Below are positions 11,487 through 21,534 of a DNA stretch of 64,000 nucleotides, one piece after another. The stretch is from the NCBI GenBank assembly GCA_036768485.1, contig JAVLUZ010000143.1:4144346-4208345 (forward strand), in the 5' to 3' direction. Each line of letters opens with the position of its first letter. The stretch's first letter is position 1. Under the pieces are notes generated by a model. It did not search any database and had not been told where the DNA came from. It worked only from the letters and a program-made list of their open reading frames with translations. Source of the DNA: Mermis nigrescens. Taxonomy: Eukaryota > Nematoda > Enoplea > Mermithida > Mermithidae. The position numbers and the translations under genes are program-made.

Positions 11487-11653
11487 CAGGCACGTATCTC
11501 TGGGGGAATGGGGGGCGGACCCCCAAAAATTCAGAAAAATAAAAAATAGGACTTTTTCAACGTTATTTTGTGCTATTTTTGGCCTTTTTGGGCTTAGTCT
11601 ACCCAAAATTGGTGTTGGCCTTCCCCAAAATAGGACGGCCAGCTACGTGCCTG
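11487..11653. mobile_element. hAT-like short element (family B) near parvin exon 1 donor
   Basis: Ends CAGGCACGTATCTCTGG and CCAGCTACGTGCCTG enclose the family core (TTTTCAACGTTATTTTGTGC). The flanking 8-mers are not clearly identical, so the duplication has decayed or slipped. It ends 27-28 nt downstream of the splice donor of parvin exon 1. Confidence 0.85.
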
Positions 11654-11680
11654 TCTATATTATTCGCCACTTTTTCATAC

Positions 11681-11891
11681 CAGATGAATCGATGGCCTCT
11701 TTGCCTTCGATCTCAACTTTAAGAACGTCCTCCTCTTCGTCAACTTCTGGCTTTTTTCTTCGTCCAAGAGTGCCTATTTTGTCCAGAATCGACTCGTCCT
11801 TCCTCATATCACCCTTAAACCGCTCTTTCTCTTTCTGACGCAGAGTAGAGCCCACATTTTCGCGACTTTTCGAAACATTCAACACTGACAT
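11681..11891 (-). CDS. pat-6: Parvin exon 1 (start codon and N-terminal region)
   Basis: ATG at 11891 opens a 70-codon exon. The peptide contains KDESILDKIGTLGRRKKPEV and later EIEGKEAIDSSG, which correspond to the parvin N-terminal signature FLGKLGGTLARRKKAKEV..LQEEGMNAI. The start was chosen because it is the first in-frame ATG and gives the basic/acidic leader expected of parvins; a stretch ending CCTATAAAAA directly precedes it. The donor TCATCTG|GTATGA is phase 1 and matches exon 2. No promoter element can be asserted. The three exons supply about 223 residues; a full parvin is about 370, so roughly 150 residues (CH2) are missing. Confidence 0.9.
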
Positions 11892-12125
11892 TTTTTATAG
11901 GTTATTGCAATCGTATCAATTTTAATCTAACGTGGATGGAATCAGTTGATTTGAAGTCTAATTTGTGTAAACCTAAATTTCAGAAAAATAACCATTCATG
12001 TTTAATTATCCCAGATCGGTCACAACAAAATGATGGCATCAGCTTAGCGCCGAACTTTACACGATTCTTTTTTGCTAAACTTGTCACTAAAACCAACTCA
12101 GGAAGCTAAAATAATGGGATATATA

Positions 12126-12488
12126 CAGGGCCGTATTTAGGGGAGGCGGAGAGGGGCGGCCGCCCCCCCCCTCTTGACCGAAAAAATTGTTGAAGGTAAG
12201 ATAATGCACGGAAAGATGGAAAAATTGCCTGCATTTGACACGTGGAATCTTCCAATTTTCGGCGCTTCGCGCCAGATATATAGTATTTTCCATAAAGTGG
12301 GTTAAAGCGCGACCAAAAACGACATTTTTTTATAGCCAAAAAGTTTGAATTTTATGATCTTAATGAGTGAATTGCAGGTCGAAAAACGTCTAAAAATGCG
12401 CTTTTGGAGCTATCCCGACGCGTTTCCGAAATATAGACCAATTCATGATGGATCCACCCCCCTTGGCCGGATTCTGAATACGGTCCTG
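12126..12488. mobile_element. hAT-like short element with GCGC hairpin inside
   Basis: 363-bp element with inverted ends CAGGGCCGTATTTAGGGG and CTGAATACGGTCCTG. It encloses GGGGCGGCCGCCCCCC and a hairpin copy GGCGCTTCGCGCCAG (12261-12275). Flanks GATATATA and GACCTATA match at 6 of 8 positions, so a target duplication is only possible. It lies upstream of the parvin start. Confidence 0.75.
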
Positions 12489-12904
12489 GACCTATATATA
12501 GCAGCTGAATCGAAAATGATACTGCGGTTGTCACATGCTCATTGATTCTGGCAATAGGTGCCATTGTATTCGTGAACACAATTAAATATAAACATGAGAC
12601 TGATTTTCTTCTAAAATCGCAAAAAAACATCTAATCCTCATAGATCGCCACATAGATCTAAAATACTGCGCAAAGCCTTTTGAAAAAACGAGTTGATTCG
12701 AAATATGTGTGGGCTTCATAAGTCATCAAATTCGATAGCTGTGTATTTAGGCAGTAGCTTGAGGCTAACTAAATGGTAATTAATTATAGTGCTGTCCTCT
12801 AAAAAACCCATTTTTTATTTTTTCATGTGTATGGCGTGCAGCTTATACATGGTTAAAGGCCTATTTGTTTAATCGTTCTCAATGTGTTCGCGTTAATCAG
12901 TCTT

Positions 12905-13745
12905 TTTCAGACTACGTGCCTATTACTAGCGGTGTCATCCAAAGGAGATAAAATTTATAGTACGGCTTGTTCGCTGATGATATCAAATTTTCAATATTAG
13001 ACGTATCGTAACTATAGATTATTACAGTTTGCTTTAGATAAGATTTTTGACTGGGCAAATACATGGGATTTATCTATTTCACGTACCAAACGTCAAATTC
13101 TCTATCTGAGTAAAAATAATCAAAAAGTTGTTTATAGACTAAGTGGGGAAATTATTTCTAGTGATAACCTGTTTGCACGTGATTTAGGAGTTTTGATTTC
13201 CCAAAATTTAAAATTCAAGGAAGATTATAATTCTTTGATTAAAAAAGCTTTCTTCAGATGCATTTTAATACGCAAATCATTTTTGTCACGTGATAGATGT
13301 AACCTTGTTAAAGCTCATATTTGTTGTTAGACCTTTATTAGAGTATTGTTGCAGTGTATGGAACCCCTCTTACCATGGTGATATAGATCGACTGGAAGCT
13401 GTTTAACCTAGATTCACTAAATATATTTTTGGTTATAATAATATTCTATCTTAAGAGGATCGTCTAATACAACTTAAATTGTGCAGACTTGAATTAAGAC
13501 GCTAGCAGATTTGCCTATGTATCAGATTATTTGTCATAAATCATGTTTAGAAGCTGATGATTTTTTGTATTTAATCATAATATTACCCGCAGCATTAATA
13601 GATTTAAATTAGATATACCTGTTGTACATTATAATTTTAAAAGTTTGATTTCTTTAACAAATACATCGCGATTCGGAACGATCTTCCTGACTTTATTGTA
13701 CCTTCCCCTAACCTAAACATATTTGAAATCCAGCTTAGTAAACTT
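12905..13745 (+). pseudogene. Non-LTR retrotransposon reverse transcriptase, broken
   Basis: Conserved pieces of a Jockey/CR1-like reverse transcriptase can be read across several frames with many stops. At about 12915 there is PITSGVIQ, the equivalent of SGVPQGS. It is followed almost at once by YGLFADDIKF (the catalytic FADD box), so the palm segment normally lying between the two is deleted. Downstream are LDKIFDWANTWDLSI, ARDLGVLISQNLKF, VRPLLEYCCSVWNPS, DIDRLEAV and finally AIRNDLPDFIVPSPNL, the usual end of such ORFs. It is certainly dead: several stop codons and at least two frame changes. Its 3' untranslated end is recognisable at 14022-14585. Confidence 0.85.
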
Positions 13746-14021
13746 TGATTTATCTAGACATCTTGTGGGGCGCGCGTAAAAATTGTCATTACATTGACTC
13801 GCATGTCCCGTTACTAATTTGTTTGTATCTATTATGTCACTCATCATTCCGTATTTTATCACCTTTTTCTTCTAAATTTCGACTTGATTGTTAAAAGTAA
13901 TGCTTAGCTGCAAGATCAGCTTAAATTTGGAACGATCTTTCACAATATATTCAAAATTCTCCAAATGTTGAAACATATAAGAGAAATTTGAAAAAGGTAG
14001 ATTTCAGTAATTTTTCGATGG

Positions 14022-14585
14022 GGTACACATGAGCGCAATCAGCAGCTATTTGTCTGTGTGCCCAGGATATTCCGCGTTTTATATTCTGCTGTCTCTTTTT
14101 TCCTTGCGAAATTTTATCCTTGCGTTTATCACTGGCGTAGCCAGGGGGAAGGGGGAGGATCCCCCTGTGGAGATTTTAATATTTTCAAGTACTGGGCAAT
14201 ATGGCTGCATGATGCTGTTCTGTGACGTAAAATTGAAAGATTCAGCGCTTCGCGCCGATTTCTGCTATCTTTTGGCAGTTTCTATTGTTTTATTGCAGGA
14301 AAAGTAAAAATAATAAGCGCTTTGCGCGCATTATAAGCATTTTTTCGTCAAAAACGTAAGAAAATTTCTTTATAAAAATTAATTTTCTTTATTGCTTGAA
14401 TACCTAGTGCAGGACAATGTGAAAAGCCCAAAAAACGGGTTATTCAACGGCCCCGCCCGTTTTTATGGGTTTTTCAGATATAAAAGTCTTTGTAGGTATT
14501 CCCCCTGGCGAAAATTTCTTAAAATCCTGGCTACGCCTATGGCGTTTATTCCAAATAAGTATTAGTATCAGTAGTATTAGTAAAA
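14022..14585 (+). mobile_element. 3' end of the non-LTR element, split by a later insertion
   Basis: GATGGGGTACACATGAGCGC..TTTATCCTTGCGTTTAT (14022-14129) and its continuation TCCAAATAAGTATTAG followed by short TAG/ATT repeats (14550-14585) form one retrotransposon tail. The intact second copy at 22164-22308 shows the uninterrupted order, with AATAAA and an (ATTACT)-type terminal repeat. The separation is caused by the 412-bp hAT-like insertion at 14130-14541. Confidence 0.88.
14130..14541. mobile_element. hAT-like 412-bp element nested in retrotransposon tail
   Basis: Inverted ends CACTGGCGTAGCCAGGGGG and CCTGGCTACGCCTATG are bounded by a perfect 8-bp target duplication GCGTTTAT (14122-14129, 14542-14549). 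Inside are hairpin copies GCGCTTCGCGCCG (14244) and GCGCTTTGCGCGC (14318), and no ORF of interest. The unoccupied site in the copy at 22164-22308 confirms the boundaries independently. Confidence 0.95.
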
Positions 14586-14930
14586 TGAAAAAAATTTTCC
14601 AGACTCCGCTGGCAAAAATACTGCGCTATGCCTTTGATGAGAAGCGAGGGAAAGTTCTCTAATTTAATTCGGAGGTTCGCACTCCGTGGACCCATTACTA
14701 GCGCATAGCGCCAGTGTTGCCAACTCTGAAAAAGACCAACCGGACATACCAACATTCAAAACCGGACAAAACCGGACAAGAGCACAGTTAAATTCCGGAC
14801 AAAACCGGACAAACGATGTATACACTTGATAAATAACAAAGCGGCTAAAATTTATTCAAATCAACTATTGCACTTAAATATCTACCACATTGAACGCATT
14901 TTGCACATTAAACAAGGCTTCATCAGAAAG

Positions 14931-15434
14931 TTATAACGATTCATTAAGGCACACGATATCATCATCACAAATGCTACGACCGTACATTTTAGTGTTAAAC
15001 AATTTAAGCATTGGATCAGTAACAGTGAAGGTGCAACAATTCTCGCCCTTCCAACACAGTAAAAAACGAACACGTAATAAAGCATCAGTAGTTTTGACAT
15101 CTAAGCGATTTCGTAGTTTGGTCTTCAGCAAACTTAATACAGAAATACCCCGTTCAACGCTAGCATTATAAAAGGGAAGACTTAAAGCAGACAATGCAAA
15201 TGAGGCTTTAAAACTAATGGCTTTAATGTGCTTGGCCGTTTTAACATGATTAAGAAGAGCATCGTGTTTTGGGGGTAGATTAGCAGAACATAATTTACAG
15301 TGAGCAGAACCGTTTGAGCCTTCTACTAGCCACGATTTGGAATTTGGTTCCCGAACACCGTTTTTCCCAGCGATTTGGTTGACATTATAGACCAGACCCA
15401 AAATTTTTTCCCACTTTTTCCAACCTTTTTCCAC
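14931..15434 (-). CDS. Gutted hAT transposase: zinc finger fused to dimerisation domain
   Basis: 167-residue ORF. Residues about 34-75 form a BED-like zinc finger (HCKLCSAN..LLNHVKTAKHIKA, a C-x2-C..H-x5-H pattern) that would bind the element ends. Residues about 82-125 match the C-terminal hAT dimerisation region (ALSLPFYNASVERGISVLSL then KTKLRNRLDVKTTDALLRVR). In a full hAT transposase several hundred residues with the RNase H-like catalytic core lie between these, and they are absent here. The product could bind DNA and dimerise but not cut, as known for repressor forms of other transposons; that role is inference. The start is the first ATG of the open frame and no upstream exon was identified. 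It may simply be a decayed gene that kept its frame by chance. Confidence 0.75.
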   Translation of the reverse strand: MEKGWKKWEKILGLVYNVNQIAGKNGVREPNSKSWLVEGSNGSAHCKLCSANLPPKHDALLNHVKTAKHIKAISFKASFALSALSLPFYNASVERGISVLSLLKTKLRNRLDVKTTDALLRVRFLLCWKGENCCTFTVTDPMLKLFNTKMYGRSICDDDIVCLNESL

Positions 15435-16790
15435 GTTTTTTAAGAGGTCTAAAAATGTTTAAAATAGACCCCCTGTATTAAAAAATCAGTGTTTTTTAAG
15501 TAGAACATCCTATGTGCTCATGTAATAGCGGTGTTTGATGTACTTTTTGTATAAAAATTTGGCTAAACTTTACTTCATGGTGTGAACGGAAAATTTGCAG
15601 ATGTATGTATAAAGGAACGATATTGGTTGAAATGAGGAGGACATACAAAAAGAAAGTGCGGAAAAGAAATTTCATGGAAAACGGACCAATATTGGTGAAG
15701 ATAGAGTTACGGTACTTTACTTTGTCATAAATGCACCCAGATGGCAGGCAATGTAAGCGAGAATATAAATGTGGATCTGGAGTGTTTCAAAAACTAGGGC
15801 ATCAGGAAAAGTCTGTGGCGATGTGAGCAAAAAGGATTGAACAAGTTACTCCGGATATAGCTACATTAAAGTGGGTATTTTACTGTTTACCAAAATGTTC
15901 CGAATTTGGGCTAAAAACATATTTATCTGACATTTTCAAGGTCGCTGATCACGAAGAAATAACCTTTATTGCGCAAAAAAATTTTTGTTTGAAAATTTTT
16001 AAATTTGAAAAAACAATTTTTTGCATATTTTTTCTGTCATTTTACTTGATAAGATATGTGAAAATTCAAGCTTCTGCTTAAATGACGGTTAGGCTTAGGC
16101 TTTGGGCTGCTTAGGTCGAGGTCACTCCCGCTTAGATCGAGGTATAGATGCTTAGGTCAATGTATAGATGCTCAGGTTGATATATAGATGCTTAGGTCGA
16201 CCTAAATTGGGTACGTTATTCTGCATTCCACTGTTTGAATCTTCAAATGGTTGGAACTTTGAGATAATCCAAAAATGCTGTTTACATCGTATTTGAGTAG
16301 AAATCTTTGGCTAAAGTTAAGAATATGGTACTTTTAGAAAAGGAGCAAAATGAATACGGAATGCCAAAATTTTTGTGCCAAACTGGTAGAACATGATAAA
16401 TTGAAGCGCGGAAAAAAATTTGGTGAAAATCTGAGCCATACTTGCAAAGTTGCAGGCAACTGTCGATTTGAGTGTTGGGTGGGACGATTAAACGACTCGA
16501 TCCAAGGACTTACACATTTGTCAGAAATGAATAATATGGGCTGAAATTATGGAAGGAAGCATAGCAATGAAAGAGAAAAAGAAAAAAAGGCGCGGAAAGC
16601 TGTTTGAAATTTTAAAAAAACTTTTAAAAAATTTTCATTTTTTTGCATGTTTTTTCGGTTTTACTTGATAAGATATAGGAAAATCTAAGTTTTTGCTTCT
16701 AATATGCTTAGGCTTAGGCTTAGTATATCCGAAAAGGTGTTTTAAGCTGCTTAGATCGAGGTCGCTCCCGCTCAGGTCAATGTATAGATG

Positions 16791-16922
16791 CTTAGGTCGA
16801 TGTATAGATGCTTAGGTCGATGTATAGATGCTTAGGTCGATGTATAGATGCTTAGGTCGATGTATAGATGCTTAGGTAGATGTATAAATGCTTAGGTCGA
16901 TGTATAGATGCTTATATCGACG
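16791..16922. repeat. 20-bp minisatellite within the hAT element
   Basis: CTTAGGTCGATGTATAGATG is repeated head to tail about six and a half times with few changes. A shorter run with variants (CTTAGGTCAATGTATAGATG, CTCAGGTTGATATATAGATG) lies at 16150-16200. Both runs sit in longer matching segments (16010-16250 and 16590-16990), so the whole block was duplicated inside the transposon. Confidence 0.9.
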
Positions 16923-18099
16923 TAAATTGGGTATCTACATGTGATTCTGCATTCAGCTGTTTGAATCTTCAAATACTTAGGTCGAGTAGATGCTTGCGTA
17001 GGTCGAGAAGAGGCTAATTAACGAAACCCATAGCTTTTGTAATATTGATTATAGACGGATGAATATTTTTTCCGCGCTTTCTTTCAACGTGTTCTAAGTA
17101 CTGAGCGAAAAAATCCGCTCTTCTGAAGCTTATTTCATAGTATCCTGAAAGTACCATATTCTTAACTTACTCCGAAATCTTTAACTGGATGTAAACAATG
17201 ATAAAAATAGTAGAATTACAAAAAAATTTCTTAAAAACTTTGTGCAAAACATTACAAAAAAATTTTCTTTAATCTTGCTTTACGCGCAGTATAACTTAAT
17301 TTTTTGTAATCTGCAACCGTTAAAATGGCAGAAAAATATGTTTTTAATGAAAATTGGAAACTTCTGAAAAACTGCAAAAATTCCTTAAAGTGGCTCAAAA
17401 TGGTGAATGTCCAAGGATGGTGTTTGAAGTACCGTAACTCTGTGAATTTTGTATGGATTTGGTTTATTTCTTTTTTCCGCGTCTTTTAGTGACATAAAGT
17501 ATCGTTTTTGCGCAATTGTATGGCAGTTCTGCCGAAATGGCGCAAAATCAGTTCACACCATATTCTTCAAAAACTCCAAAAATTTCGCGCTCTACTAGAA
17601 ATATCACGATCAGTATACGTTATTTCTGTTGAAATTTGAATTTCCTTCCTTCAGTAAAGCATTTTAGCCAATTCTGAAGTCGCTTTTGACAATAAAAACT
17701 ATAATCTATCAAATGGCGCGAAGCGCCAGAAAATTCTGAAATTTTAGCTCTCTAAAACGCATTTTTGCATTACAAAAACTATCCAAATCCGTACAGAAGA
17801 TAAGGATTTTCAATCATAGCGTAGTTCTAGACCAGATTGTCGATAAAAATGCTGCAATTGGCGTGGCGCGGCGCGGCTTAAAGATTAATAACAAGTAAGA
17901 TTTAAATCAATTCGGCGCGAAGCGCCGAAAAATTTTTCAACTTTTACCTCTCTTAGACGCATTTTTGCATTTTGAAACCGGACAAAAGCGGACCAACAGC
18001 TTAAAAAACCGGACATGACTGTCGACCGGACAAAACCGGACATCAAGCCTGAAAAGCGGACATAAATGTCCGGTTACCGGCAAGTTGGCAACCCTGGCG

Positions 18100-19235
18100 G
18101 AGACAGAAGGAATGTGACTGTGAGAATTACATACAGTAAAAACAATGAGTAACATATTCGCGCGGCTTTTACTTCTTTTATATTCATAATAGAATAAAAA
18201 TAAAGATCAAGAGGCAAAATAAAAATCCACTTTAATAGCTATGGAGCGCTTCGCCGCCCTATTCGTCACATATTTTCCAATAGAATTGATTATAGAAATA
18301 ATATCCAATATACTGCATATTATTTAGAAACTCTTATGCAACGTCTTGTCAAATTTTATTGAAACAAATCTATGCGACGGTGGCCAAAATTATCTCAGTT
18401 ACTGGTACTATAAGGGATAAAAATAGCATTAAAGCTACGTTATTTCGCCGTTTCTGGATTATCTAAAAGACCTTCTAAATATTTGGCTTTCATTTTGCCT
18501 CATTTCCCAAAGAAATGTTCCAATTTTCCATTTTGGAGGTCGAGAGCTCCCTCCATGTTTATGTCTGTATCGCACCCCAGCATCAAAAAACTTAAGCGAA
18601 ATTAAAATGACATAATTTGCTCATAAGTAATATTCAGCAGATCAAAAATTTTAGCTTGTCTCCTTTATTAATTTCCCTTGTCTGAAAATGATTTAATTTT
18701 TCAAATTCCACACATGGATTGATTTTACAGTTACGTGAAACGATTCTGCTCTTGAACATTAGCTGTCAAATTTAGATAACACATAATACACACTACGATT
18801 TACTGAGGCAAAATGCAGAAGCAGAAAAATTAACAAACACAATAAGTTCAATGCGCAACACAAAACAGGAATGTATCAATCTATCATTCAAACCGGCTGT
18901 CGAGCTGCATTTATTTTGTTTATCACTTTGTCTGTAAGGAGCTTTTACTGAGTGGAGTTCCCTGAAAAAGAGTGCTTAAAAATGAGTTGAAATTTTCATG
19001 AAGGCATATTGCCCGATTTAAACGCCATTTTAAAGTGGAAGATTTGTCAAAACAGCACAAACTATGCTTAATATAGATACAAAGTTTAAATGCACTATTT
19101 TACACTTCATTGCAAACCTTACTCGACATTCATTACAGTGCTCTAGAATTATTCTTGCAAAATTGAATGAAAAAATCTGCTTAACAAACATACATGTGCA
19201 ACGCCGCAGAAAAATCAATAAATCATCAAATGCTG
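18100..19235. other. No gene seen
   Basis: AT-rich sequence with one imperfect hairpin word (GAGCGCTTCGCCGCCC near 18244) and no coding segment, RNA gene or intact element that I can recognise on either strand. Confidence 0.4.
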
Positions 19236-19238
19236 ATC

Positions 19239-19412
19239 TATAGTCTGTTTCGCACAAGTTTGGGCATAAGTTTTAAAAATTATCTTCGACAATAAGCTGA
19301 CAGATTGCGATTATAGCATTGATCTGATATATATGTAATTATCGTAATCTGCCGGCTAATTGTCTATAAAAATTATTGAAATTTATGCCCAAACTTATGT
19401 AAAACAGACCAT
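19239..19412. mobile_element. Short palindromic element, mariner-like size
   Basis: Two arms of about 75 bases are inverted copies: TAGTCTGTTTCGCACAAGTT..GGGCATAAGTTTT..GACAATAAGCTGACAGATTGCGAT and the complement of ATCGTAATCTGCCGGCTAAT..ATGCCCAAACTTATGTAAAACAGAC. A TA lies beside the left end and near the right end, as for Tc1/mariner elements, but the boundary is not exact. Confidence 0.65.
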
Positions 19413-19879
19413 AAATCCTGAAGATCAAGTTTAAATCATTTAAATCAGGGGTAAAAACCATAAGACAAGAAATGTACGTGCACTCGAGAGATCTAGGAAA
19501 ACTCTGATGCGAAAATTAAATGAAAATCAAGATTCGAAAAATAAAATCTGAGAGATGAGTTGCGTAAACTAACTTTGATTTTAATTTAAGCTATTTATTT
19601 TCAAATCCGAAAAAAATGAAGTTTTTTTGGAAAAATAGAGCGAAATTATGCAGATCAAAACATGCTCTGTCTATTAACATAATAAAATTCGAACTTTTCG
19701 CGAAGCCAAATTGTTTTCCTTCTGTAGGCTGTAAAGAGTTTCATTTTCTGGTCGCACTTGAGGCAAAATTATCGAAAACACTTAATCATCAGCGCGAGGT
19801 GTCGAAAATTGAAGATTTATTATCAAATAGATGAAATTTTTAAATTAAATACGTTCAAAAAAATTTTTTTCTGGTCAAG

Positions 19880-20145
19880 GGGAACATCAAAATTTGGGTG
19901 GGGGGTGTATGCAAGATTTTTCAAAGGTAAAAAATGGTCTTTATAATGGTGGTCTGGTTAAAAAACACCATTTTTCAACGTTTTTCATCAAGCACTATCC
20001 ATTGGCATCAAAAAATTGCGGAAAAAAACAAAAAAATTCAAAAATTGAATTCTGGGGGTATTTTGGTTTCTGGGGGTAGTACTCGGCCTTCGGGGAGGGT
20101 GCATACCTCCCCCCAAACCCCACCCCCACACCCACGTATGGACTC
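19880..20145 (+). mobile_element. Mutator-like short element (family A)
   Basis: Carries GTGTATGCAAGATTTTTCAAAGG, AATGGTGGTCTGG, CACCATTTTTCAACGTTTT, CATCAAGCACTATCCATTGG and the far end CACCCACGTATGG. The left end is degraded (GGGGAACATCAAAATTTGGG instead of CATAGGTGGGCAGCACC). The open frames within it are not genes. Confidence 0.8.
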
Positions 20146-20149
20146 TGAC

Positions 20150-21035
20150 TAAAGTCAAAAATGAATAGCAATTCAAGGAAACGAATTATATCGATTTCTT
20201 CGTAATACGAATTAATCCAGCAATGATGGTATTAATTTGTTGAAAACAAAATTAAGACAACTGCTATTAATTAGTTTGTACTTTTAATTACGCTAATAAT
20301 GATTAATCTTTGTAATCACATAATTTCATTCGCCCATTTCCAAGTGTATCTAAGATAAACTGTCGACTGCTGCATTTCTGAAATTTACTTGAAAAAATAA
20401 GCGTGGAAGGAAAATGAAAAAATATAGACATATGCTTAAAATTGAGTCACGAAAGTCTCTTATCAGACATCAATCAAGGTTTCCGTGTGTTCATCCCTTC
20501 CTCAGCGTCATAAATTTTCTTCCTCTTGAAGATGCTTCGGAGAGTAGCAGCCTGCTCAGACACGCACGAAGGGGTTCATCTTAGGTGACTCTGCTACAGA
20601 ATAAAAAATAGGCTTTTTAAGAAAATTAAGGCAAAATGAAGGCCAAAAATGAAAGAAAACAAAAAATTTTTTACGAATTGCTCGAAATTCGTAGAAAACC
20701 CGTGAAACAACGTGTTTTCACGCTATTTTAGAACTTGCACCAGTATTTGAGGCCGTTTCAGCTAAAAAGTCTCTGATTAAAAAAAAATTTCAAAAAATTC
20801 GATAAAAATGTGACCAAAAATCTGGCCTGCTGCAGCTAGTCAGTCTTTAAGTAGTACTTATTCAAATAGCAAACCTTTTTGTTATCCGCATTCTGACGTA
20901 AGGAATTCGCACCAGAAGACCTCATCAAGTCTTAATTGAAGGAATATGTACATCGAATTTTTTGTCATCTTGCCTTTAACCATTTAAATTTAAATTTGAA
21001 TTCAATTAAATTTAGGTTCAGTTCAATTTAAATTC
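20150..21035. other. Region 3' of the modular gene, nothing assigned
   Basis: Presumed 3' untranslated or downstream DNA of the large minus-strand gene. AT-rich, with a run of TTTAAATTTAAATTTGAATT type sequence at 20985-21030. No clear polyadenylation signal close to the stop codon and no other gene recognised. Confidence 0.35.
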
Positions 21036-21040
21036 ACTCA

Positions 21041-21534
21041 TCACTTCACCTTGCAAAATTTGAAGCATTCCTTTCGGCTGCTAAATCGATTTTCGTTGCC
21101 TGCGCATCCTCTGTACGTGAATAATTTGCATTTGCGGTCCTCGTAACTATAATAGTACGTTAAAGTTAGTTTTGATCGAAAAACGGTCGATTGTTGTTGT
21201 TCTGCTTCCGAACACAAGCGACCGGAATCGAACGAAAGTCCGCAGATTTGCAAAACCGTTTTGATCGCTTGATCGGAATTCTTATCACTATTGATCAAAT
21301 CCGCTTGATCTTGCGACAAACTGGCCTGAAAATCCGCCCTGGCCCAATCCGGTTGCGAGGCCAACGCCGGATTGAACGCCGGTTGCGGCGCCGTTTGTCG
21401 GAACTGGCCAATCGTTTGCGGGTTCGCTTGTGGGCTAAAATTTGGCTGCCCCCGAAATTGTCCATTTTGTCTCGCAATCGATTGCCAATCGGCGTTGGAT
21501 TGCCCATTGAATTGCGCCAACGATTGCGGACTAA
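21041..21534 (-). CDS. Last exon: Gln/Asn-rich region and divergent Kunitz 9
   Basis: Begins with a Gln-rich run (SPQSLAQFNGQSNADWQ) and ends in a six-cysteine Kunitz-like domain: ICGLSFDSGRLC, then DRKCKLFTYRGCAGNENRF, then KECFKFCKVK and TGA. The core YRGCAGNENRF is typical, but the loop between the second and third cysteines is about a dozen residues longer than usual (SEAEQQQSTVFRSK...), and the residue after the second cysteine is Ser, so ordinary trypsin inhibition is unlikely. The exon start at 21534 assumes a 60-nt phase-1 intron (21535-21594, GTGCAA...TTGAAG) that removes an in-frame TAA at 21566-21568. If that intron is not real, the stop interrupts one continuous exon. Confidence 0.8.

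Larger units (their letters stand above)
14712..18096 (-). mobile_element. hAT-type DNA transposon, 3.4 kb, internally deleted
   Basis: Inverted ends CAGTGTTGCCAACT and AGTTGGCAACCCTG bracket the element. Each subterminal region holds about six CCGGACA motifs (14740-14815; 17975-18075), the kind of multiplied site hAT transposases bind; most are in the same orientation at both ends rather than inverted. The minus strand carries a short transposase-derived ORF (14931-15434). The interior has a 20-bp minisatellite, hairpin copies (GGCGCGAAGCGCC at 17713 and 17912) and long AT-rich filler. Flanking 8-mers do not match, so the insertion is old or one end has been rearranged. Confidence 0.85.

Noticed and set aside
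16791..16922. Possible CRISPR-like array
   Set aside because: Direct 20-bp tandem repeats without spacers, inside a eukaryotic DNA transposon.
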